A stretch of DNA of 64,000 bases, taken from Flavobacterium erciyesense. GTDB taxonomy: Bacteria > Bacteroidota > Bacteroidia > Flavobacteriales > Flavobacteriaceae. A program made the translations under genes and the position numbers. Below are positions 61,498-64,000 of the stretch, in pieces (within the stretch, counting starts at the first letter, position 1; every line of letters starts with the position of its first letter). The notes under the pieces are model-generated. The model searched no databases. It was given only the letters and a program-made list of their open reading frames with translations, and was not told where the DNA came from. The stretch covers positions 124,001-188,000 of the forward strand of contig NZ_JAGPXB010000005.1 of NCBI RefSeq assembly GCF_018069925.1, written 5' to 3'.

Positions 61498-61637
61498 TTC
61501 TGCCAATGCACGTTTGGAGCAATTGCGAAGTTTGTAGTAAATTCACGTTCACGTTTCGCAATAAATATTTTCTTAATGGTAAATAATCAGTTCCGAAATT
61601 CGCAACTGACAAGAAGCGACAAAACGTTAGTGGCAAG
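61498..61637. repeat. Long imperfect inverted repeat after the TIR/DUF4231 operon
   Basis: The left arm (CTTCTGCCAATGCACGTTTG at 61498, then ATTGCGAAGTTTG) and the complement of the right arm (ends CGACAAAACGTTAGTGGCAAG at 61637) share CTT, GCCA, ACGTTT, TTGCGAA and TTTxG in order. This gives a bulged stem of about 35 bp with a loop of about 50 bases. The architecture, though not the exact core, is like an integron attC site. It could equally be the remnant of a mobile element end. Confidence 0.5.
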
Positions 61638-61660
61638 TAGACCTAAAATACTAAAAAAAT

Positions 61661-62350
61661 ATGAAAAATTTATATCAATTTATCATCGTTATTTCAATGT
61701 TTTATGGCTGTAATTCATCTCCAAATATTAAGCCTAATGAAACTAACATAAACAGAAAAAGTACGGAAAAAATAACTGAAAAGGAGAAAATAACTCCTAA
61801 AATAAAGATTGATTCTGTAAAAATGCACGCTTTTGATAATATCTATTTTGGTTTTCAGAATGATCCTATTAAAAGCAAATATATGATAAATGGTATGGAA
61901 TATTATATATCTATGTCGACAAGTTTACCATCTAAAGGCTTACAATCGTTTACTTTACAAAATAAAAAAGTATTTAAAACTGAAAAGAATGCAAAACAAG
62001 TACTAAGTGATTTACAAAAAACTATTTCTACAAAATATAAAAATACAACTGTTTTGAATAAAACCTTTTATATTGAAGAGGAACTAAAAAGAACTAATGA
62101 TTTTGAAAAAAACTTTTTGAATAAATATGATGAAAATAGAATTGGTGAACCATATGAATTTATTTCTTGCATATGGAATCTGAAATATAAAATTATACAA
62201 ATTGGATATTTAATTAGCTATCCAAATATGATGACAACGACTGAATCAACTCCGAGTTACAGCATATATATAGAATTTGAAAGTAAAATAATTACGATGA
62301 AAAAGCAAAATGAACCAAATTATAAAAAAAATGATTCTAGTAAATTTTAA
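61661..62350 (+). CDS. Lipoprotein, hypothetical
   Basis: 229 residues. Lipoprotein signal FIIVISMFYGCNSSP (Cys17), a Lys/Thr/Glu-rich linker, then a soluble domain (FDNIYFGFQNDPIKSKYMING, SKGLQSFTLQNKKVF). No family recognised. It begins 24 bp after the inverted repeat and lies alone. Very low GC, like the surrounding island. Confidence 0.6.
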   Translation: MKNLYQFIIVISMFYGCNSSPNIKPNETNINRKSTEKITEKEKITPKIKIDSVKMHAFDNIYFGFQNDPIKSKYMINGMEYYISMSTSLPSKGLQSFTLQNKKVFKTEKNAKQVLSDLQKTISTKYKNTTVLNKTFYIEEELKRTNDFEKNFLNKYDENRIGEPYEFISCIWNLKYKIIQIGYLISYPNMMTTTESTPSYSIYIEFESKIITMKKQNEPNYKKNDSSKF

Positions 62351-63087
62351 ACAACCATAAACATCTGTTTTCAATCCTTACTAAAAATTAATCTATAAAA
62401 ATGAACAATAAAACTAAACCTTTTGGAGGTTAAAATCAAAAGAAATAGGTTAATTTACGTTCTGAAATTATCACATAATCAAGTAATAAGAAATTATGGG
62501 CATCTGCAACAGGTTTATTAAATGACAAGCTTGAAACAAGGTATTTGAAACCAATCTACAGAATTCTTTTTATGTGAATTACTTCTGGTGAGGTATCCGC
62601 TGTCATGACATTAATTTGTAGACTTATTGAGTTCTTACAAAGTTATTATGAATACCAAAAATATGATTATCAATTGACTAAATCACTATATACAAAAGTT
62701 AGTTATGGTAATTTTGGTAAAAAAATTAAATCATTTTTAGAACAACATCAGCCATTTAAAATTATTTTTTCAAAATCAATTTCTAAACCCAATTGCTTTA
62801 TCTAGAAATTTGCTGATGATTTTAATCAAATGTTTGATGTTCATTTCTTCTCGAAGCATCGACCAAGAATGGTTGGACAATAAAAGCTAACAAAAAAAAC
62901 ATCCATAAATCTTGTTGATATCATTAGTTAAAATAACAAAATTATTAGAAGAGACAATTTTTTTGAAGAGATAATAATAAAAACATAAAATTAAACTCCA
63001 ATCCCTTGAGTGAGCAAAGCACTATTTGATAATATTGAGAAGAACAGTAACACTAGCACATTAAAAGTATAAAATCAAGAACATTCT
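62351..63087. other. 737-bp region without a convincing gene
   Basis: AT-rich, with scattered short frames only. A 66-codon frame at 62605-62805 (MTLICRLIEFLQSYYEYQKY start) lacks a promoter-like box and a recognised family and is not called. Around 62485-62570 the translation LWASATGLLNDKLETRYLKP between stops may be a gene remnant. No RNA gene or clear repeat is seen. It probably represents decayed mobile DNA. Confidence 0.45.
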
Positions 63088-63294
63088 ATGGCACTATCGG
63101 ATATAGCAAGCAACAAAATAGCTTGGAGAAAAGCAGAAATTCAAGAATTATTAAATGGCTTTAATCATAAAACCGTACGACGAAAAATGAATGAAATTAT
63201 TTCAATAGAAATGAATATTTCAATTGAAGAAGCTGGCAACATAAAAACCATTAAACAATCGATTGTAAAAAAAATTTTATTAGAATTTGAATAA
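63088..63294 (+). CDS. Small hypothetical protein
   Basis: 68 residues: MALSDIASNKIAWRKAEIQE, then NHKTVRRKMNEIISIEMNIS and IKTIKQSIVKKILLEF. Basic and helical, possibly a small DNA-binding protein of a mobile element (the RRKMNE helix), but no helix-turn-helix is certain. It faces the DUF6371-like pseudogene, ending 15 bp from that gene's stop. Confidence 0.35.
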   Translation: MALSDIASNKIAWRKAEIQELLNGFNHKTVRRKMNEIISIEMNISIEEAGNIKTIKQSIVKKILLEFE

Positions 63295-63309
63295 ATTTTG
63301 GGTTGTCAA

Positions 63310-64000
63310 TTATAATCCTTTCTGCCTGAAAAACATATAAACATCAGCCAAATCTGTCCCCACACTAAATTCATTTTGTGTTTCTAACCAATTGCTAACT
63401 CTAATATTAAAACCAAAACTATTCAATTGATTGGCTTTTTCAAGCCATAAATCATATACCCCCTTATCAGGAAAAGCAATAATTTTCTGCTCTTTAATGG
63501 GCTTCAAAAAATCAAATTTAAATCCTCCCTTCCCTCCCGTCGACAACCAAACATATTCGGGCTTGAATATAGACATTATAATTGCTGATTTCTCCGATTC
63601 TATCAATGCAATTACTTTTGTGTTTTCACCAACTAAATGAAGACCAAATAAACATTGATTAAATCCTATCTTATCGATATTTAAACGACTTCGAACACTA
63701 GATATTATTGCATTCCCATCTTTACCTACTACCCTCTTTCCCGTTTCAGTATTATACAACATTAATTTCCCATGGTATACTCTTTCTTTTTGATCAATCT
63801 GCCAAAAAACGGTAATACCTTTCCAATCACTCCAACTACCAATTAAATAATTTAGAACAGCCGTTTGAACTTCCCTTGAAGTAAATAAAGTCTTGAGGAA
63901 TATGATAAAATTATTCTGACTATCAGGAACCAAAACTGTTTTTTCGACTAGTTAGATCGTGAAACTTCGGTTGCTGTTTTGGCATAAGTAAACGATCAAA
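63310..64000 (-). pseudogene. DUF6371/Toprim-like mobile-element protein, frameshifted and cut by window
   Basis: The downstream frame (63310-63954) reads NNFIIFLKTLF, GITVFWQIDQKERVYHGKLMLYN, CLFGLHLVGENTKVIALIESEK, then PEYVWLSTGGKGGFKF and KIIAFPDKGVYDLW. This is the DUF6371 pattern with a Toprim-like core (VIALIESEKSA; IIAFPDKG) found in plasmid and integrative-element proteins of Bacteroidetes. Upstream, another frame gives LLMPKQQPKFHDL up to about 63960, then the two frames cross near 63948-63957. Joined they read FHDL followed by LVEKTVLVPDSQNNF, as expected for one protein. The gene is thus frameshifted or contains a sequencing error; its N-terminus lies beyond the window. Confidence 0.65.

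Noticed and set aside
63431..63640. Plus-strand frame opposite the DUF6371-like gene
   Set aside because: Antisense of a conserved Toprim-like region, without promoter or family.
43585..64000. Prophage or integrative conjugative element
   Set aside because: No integrase, terminase, capsid, relaxase or tra gene is present in the window; only decayed DUF6371-like sequence hints at a mobile element, so a specific type is not claimed.

Overview
The window looks like a chromosome segment of a low-GC Bacteroidetes bacterium, most likely Flavobacterium or a close relative. The signs are AT-rich DNA, many promoters with the Bacteroidetes -7 box TAnnTTTG, weak or absent Shine-Dalgarno sequences, split transketolase genes, LptF/G-type permease, DUF3810, reg_prop hybrid kinases, and two copies of a structured intergenic element typical of flavobacteria. 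This assignment rests on reading the sequence, not on a database search.

Positions 1-43150 are mainly a housekeeping backbone: end of rdgB, a DEAD-box RNA helicase, pepD, a type II NADH dehydrogenase, an ECF sigma factor with a membrane partner, the thrS-infC-rpmI-rplT translation cluster, two-component regulators at 12.8-18.9 kb and 23.1-25.2 kb, dnaB, accA, tgt with an LptF/G permease and an EamA transporter, two Crp/Fnr regulators, a periplasmic HIU-hydrolase/GlcG pair, an Old Yellow Enzyme, a two-gene transketolase with a foreign-looking gene between its halves, an FKBP lipoprotein, an S4 RNA-binding protein, a phosphoribosyltransferase and aroK. infC appears to start at AUA. A decayed second copy of the end of rplT sits on the far side of a hybrid sensor kinase, which suggests that the kinase arrived by duplication or insertion at rplT.

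At 43.27-43.58 kb lie two identical tRNA-Lys(UUU) genes and one tRNA-Leu(GAG). From the tRNA-Leu to the end of the window the content is accessory. About 0.5 kb of decayed coding sequence with 12-bp palindromic repeats comes first. A compact type I restriction-modification operon (hsdR, small Cys-containing gene, hsdM, hsdS) follows, and then a run of probable defence genes: a UDG-like protein, a Vsr/DUF559-like nuclease, a caspase-like (His/Cys) protein, PD-(D/E)XK proteins, an IF2-N/DUF2971 fusion, AbiH, another PD-(D/E)XK protein, and a TIR-like (DUF1863/ThsB-like) plus DUF4231 membrane-protein operon. Several secreted or lipoprotein genes of unknown role are interspersed. The window ends in a frameshifted DUF6371/Toprim-like gene of mobile-element type.

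The most unusual observation is that three gene junctions in this island (52.83, 54.17 and 54.70 kb) carry short, decayed remnants of the C-terminal end of hsdS. Each differs from the others and from the intact hsdS, and each lies immediately in front of a new accessory gene. I infer that the island grew by repeated recombination at the hsdS tail, with each event leaving the tail of another allele behind. The other main candidates for novelty are the TIR-like/DUF4231 pair, the caspase-like protein, the IF2-N/DUF2971 fusion, the rplT-end duplication, and the pair of covarying structured intergenic elements.
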